Position numbers and translations under genes: made by a program. Positions 61,384 to 64,000 of a DNA stretch of 64,000 nt are shown piece by piece (the first letter of the stretch is position 1; each line of letters begins with the position of its first letter). Origin of the DNA: Rhytidiadelphus loreus. Lineage: Eukaryota; Streptophyta; Bryopsida; Hypnales; Hylocomiaceae. The stretch is taken from NCBI GenBank assembly GCA_947034895.1, contig OX344761.1, positions 33,864,863 through 33,928,862 on the forward strand, in the 5' to 3' direction. Under the pieces are notes generated by a model. That model was given only the letters and a program-made list of their open reading frames with translations. It was not told the origin of the DNA and made no database searches.

Positions 61384-62422
61384 GGACCAAGTGATTGGCC
61401 ACTGTAGTGATGTCATTGAAGAGTAGGGGAGGAATGTTTTTTCAACGTATGGAGATGTTCTTCATCCATTTGGTGCACCTTCCCTTGAAAACATTCATAA
61501 TCGATACAAGGGATGTAATAGGGGATGACATTGTGTTTCTAGGATTTAAGCAATTACAATCCTTATTGGAGGAATGAAGCATTTACATTGATAAATGTAA
61601 GATGTATGTTTAACATGGATGAAATTATGGTGATTATTCATCTTAATCCACCCTTGCATATTGCTCTTAATCTAAAAAAATCCATTGGTTTCTATTCCTA
61701 TGAATTTGAACTTGAAACAACTTGATTTGGATCACATTATTTTTTTGGTTGCAACTATTTCTTTTTTTTATTTCATATTTTTTTGGAGGGGGGGAGTGCA
61801 AAAATCCAATTGTAAAGTTCACACCTCAAAATATGAACAAGAGTGAAACAAGAAGGAAAAGAAAAGCCCCATGCAAAAGCACAAAGTTCATACCATGTGA
61901 GATTGTGAGTAGAGGGTGATTGCAAGAAAGACCAATCCTATTTCGCATCACAATTGAAGCGACAAAGTCACCATTTGGCTATAACTTTCAGAAAATGAAG
62001 CTGATGGACTTGAATTTTTTTATTGAAGATGGCTAACTTAGAAAGCACAAGATTCATTATTTTTCAAGAAATTTTGAAAATAATTTTAATTAAATGTCAA
62101 TTTAGCTAATTTGTTCCACTTTGAGGTTTAGGATTTTTTAGTATTGTGGAGTACTAAAAAATTATGATGTTCACTTTGAATTTTTTTTTTAAAACCTCAT
62201 TGGTTTCTATTCTTAGGAATTTGAACTTGCTACAACTTGATTTGGGTTACATTATTTTTTTGGTTGCAACTATTTTTTTGTATTTCATTTATTTGGGGGA
62301 GTGCAAAAATCCAATTGTAAATTTCACACCTTGAAATCTCAACAAGAGTGAAATAAGAAGGAAAAAGAAAGCCCCCCCTTCCAAAAAAAGCACAAGGTTC
62401 ATACCATGTGAGATTGTGAGTG
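61384..62422. repeat. Diverged direct duplication, about 240 bases, offset near 520
   Basis: About 61680-61918 and 62195-62422 share ATTGGTTTCTATTC, TTTTTTTGGTTGCAACTA, GTGCAAAAATCCAATTGTAA and CATACCATGTGAGATTGTGA in the same order. Non-coding. Confidence 0.75.
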
Positions 62423-64000
62423 GAATGTATATCCACGTGTATACGGTATGTAAGAGCATCCTCAATCCTAATGGTATACCACCCCTTCAAAATTAATGTA
62501 TTTTCAACTTTTGAATGGTATATAATTTGAACTTGAAATTTGTATCATTGGTAGCATTAGATGAGATTGGGGGGGCTAGAGGGCCGTTTTCAGGCCTATT
62601 CCTAGCTTTGTTCCCCCCGGTCTCATCAAACGCCGGTGTCAGATTTTTTTTTTTCAAACCAAAAAAAATTAAAAATTAAAATCCTTAAAAATAAAAACAA
62701 AGTTAAATTTTATTTTTTTATTTTTTTCAAAAAAGGTGACCTGGCAGTTGCCTGGCCAAGTCAATGTAGCTTGCAAACGGCGGGTTTCGGTGGATTTTCA
62801 GATGGGAACTCGCAGCCCTCCAAAGTAGCAAAAAAACATGTAATACAAATCCAAAGCACTTTGAGTAGAGAGAAGAAAATTCAAATTTAGACATTGGACA
62901 ACTGCTTCAAAAACAAGGTGGAGATCTTGATAAATCACAGTAACCAAAGTAAAAATTTGGTCATTGACACTCCAAATGTGCCCAAATGTGCCCAAATGTG
63001 CCCAAATTCAAAGAAGGCTCCGGAGGCGTTTTTAGGGTTGAAAATCCGGTTCACTGATCAACCTGTAGGTTACAACCAGCAGTGTAATTCTCTCACCCTC
63101 TGCTTTTACTTCTGCATCAACCAACTTGTCAATGCCGGTTTTCTTCTTCCTACTTCTTCCTACTTGCCGCGTTTGTTGAATTCTTGACAACACATTCGAC
63201 AACTCCTCCATCCAATTCTGACCCCTCTTCGATTCGATTCCCATTCGACCTCCTCACTCGATCTGCAAAACTCGATCCAACCGCAAAACTCTAACCCAGT
63301 TGGAAAAAGTTATGCCTCCCTCCCTTTTCAGTAGATTCACCTGGTGTCAACAATCAATAGTCCACTTGCCAATAATTTCAATCTGCAAGTTATCAATTCA
63401 GTTGGTACTTCTTTTTTCCCTGAATCTTAGTTGCTTTTCGGAATAACTGCGCGCAAAAGAAAAAGTGAGAGCTTGGAAATTCCGTTCGTGGCAACTAACT
63501 GATCGATGAAGCTTTGCAAAGCAAAAGCTAGCTGCACAGACTATCGATCGGAGACGTGCAAAACCTGAATTCAAAGCTGCTGGTTTTTTATTTGTACCAG
63601 CAACTGGGTCTGTCTGTCGTTGAATCCTGACGCCATCATTCATCGTCTGACAAAGTAGCGAAAGTTGCAAAGCCATGGGACTAGTTACCGGTATATATCT
63701 GTGAATGATGTGCTGCTGCTGCGACAAATTCTAAGGTACTGTAATTCTTCTTTTTCCATTTTACGAAAGTCAGCAGGAAGACTCCGTCCACTCGTAAGAG
63801 AATGAGAAATATTCTTCAATTTCTTGTACTAGTGGAAGAAGAAGAAGGAAAAAAAAGCTGAGCGACGTCTGGCGTTAACGACGTCCACTCACTGACGGCA
63901 GGCAAGAGTCGATCGGATGGATGACTTCATTGTTCATGTGTAGAAACCCAAAAAATGGCATCTATTGGAGCATTTTGGCGACTATCTTGATCATGGGGAC
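62423..64000. other. Unassigned right end of the window
   Basis: It includes a CCAAATGTGCC unit repeated three times near 62973-63006 and an A/T homopolymer-rich stretch (62640-62740). No protein family recognised except the weak candidate exon listed separately. Confidence 0.4.
63097..63244 (-). CDS. Weak candidate first exon of an unidentified gene
   Basis: ATG at 63244 opens 49 codons (MGIESKRGQNWMEELSNVL, then RSRKKKTGIDKL) and ends at a possible donor GAGG|GTGAGAG in phase 1. The charge pattern looks protein-like. I find no second exon to the left, so this may be chance. Confidence 0.2.

Overview
This is a window of nuclear DNA from a land plant. Three single-copy genes show it: a MULTIPOLAR SPINDLE 1 / PRD2 homologue, chloroplast NDH-complex subunit NdhS, and a plant-type TLC-domain membrane protein. 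Genes are split by many GT-AG introns and lie in AT-rich DNA crowded with DNA transposons and MITEs. NdhS argues against pines, which lost the NDH complex. A non-seed land plant (bryophyte, lycophyte or fern) is my guess, not a proof. I see no tRNA, rRNA or organelle insertion.

Left part, 1-9,100: three ordinary genes. MPS1/PRD2 lies on the minus strand with ten phase-consistent exons (439-3206). NdhS lies on the plus strand as one exon (4551-5285). The TLC gene lies on the minus strand with five exons (6598-8769). Next, 9,100-20,000 is a transposon field: two foldback MITEs, a composite element with a nested TTAA-flanked MITE, a dead hAT transposase on the minus strand (14144-16688) and a CACTA-type MITE. 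A four-exon pathogen-related-protein gene (SnoaL/NTF2-like fold) follows at 20612-23049, minus. A near-identical second copy sits 36.5 kb away at 56899-59897, in the same orientation.

From 24 to 41 kb the sequence is gene-poor. It holds unidentified coding relics on both strands, more CACTA-type and TTAA-flanked MITEs and a foldback.

The most striking object is a 12.85-kb element at 41008-53860. It has related terminal inverted repeats and a 10-bp target duplication, as in Mutator-like elements (MULEs). It carries two divergent genes. The plus-strand gene is a MULE-type transposase with a GCM/FLYWCH-like zinc region, a DDE-like core and a C-terminal SWIM finger. The minus-strand gene (11-12 exons) appears to join a ParB/sulfiredoxin-like domain (DGNHR motif) to a beta-class N6/N4 DNA-methyltransferase-like domain whose catalytic motif is altered. 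Its introns hold an array of about 17 copies of an 86-bp GC-rich repeat and a polypurine tract. One in-frame TAG suggests this copy is decaying or needs alternative splicing. The element landed inside an older degenerate minus-strand coding relic, and that reading frame can be followed across the insertion point.

Right part, 54-64 kb: a 960-bp TTAA-flanked element, the second pathogen-related gene, a MITE with 19-bp perfect inner inverted repeats, a local duplication, and unassigned sequence with one weak candidate exon.
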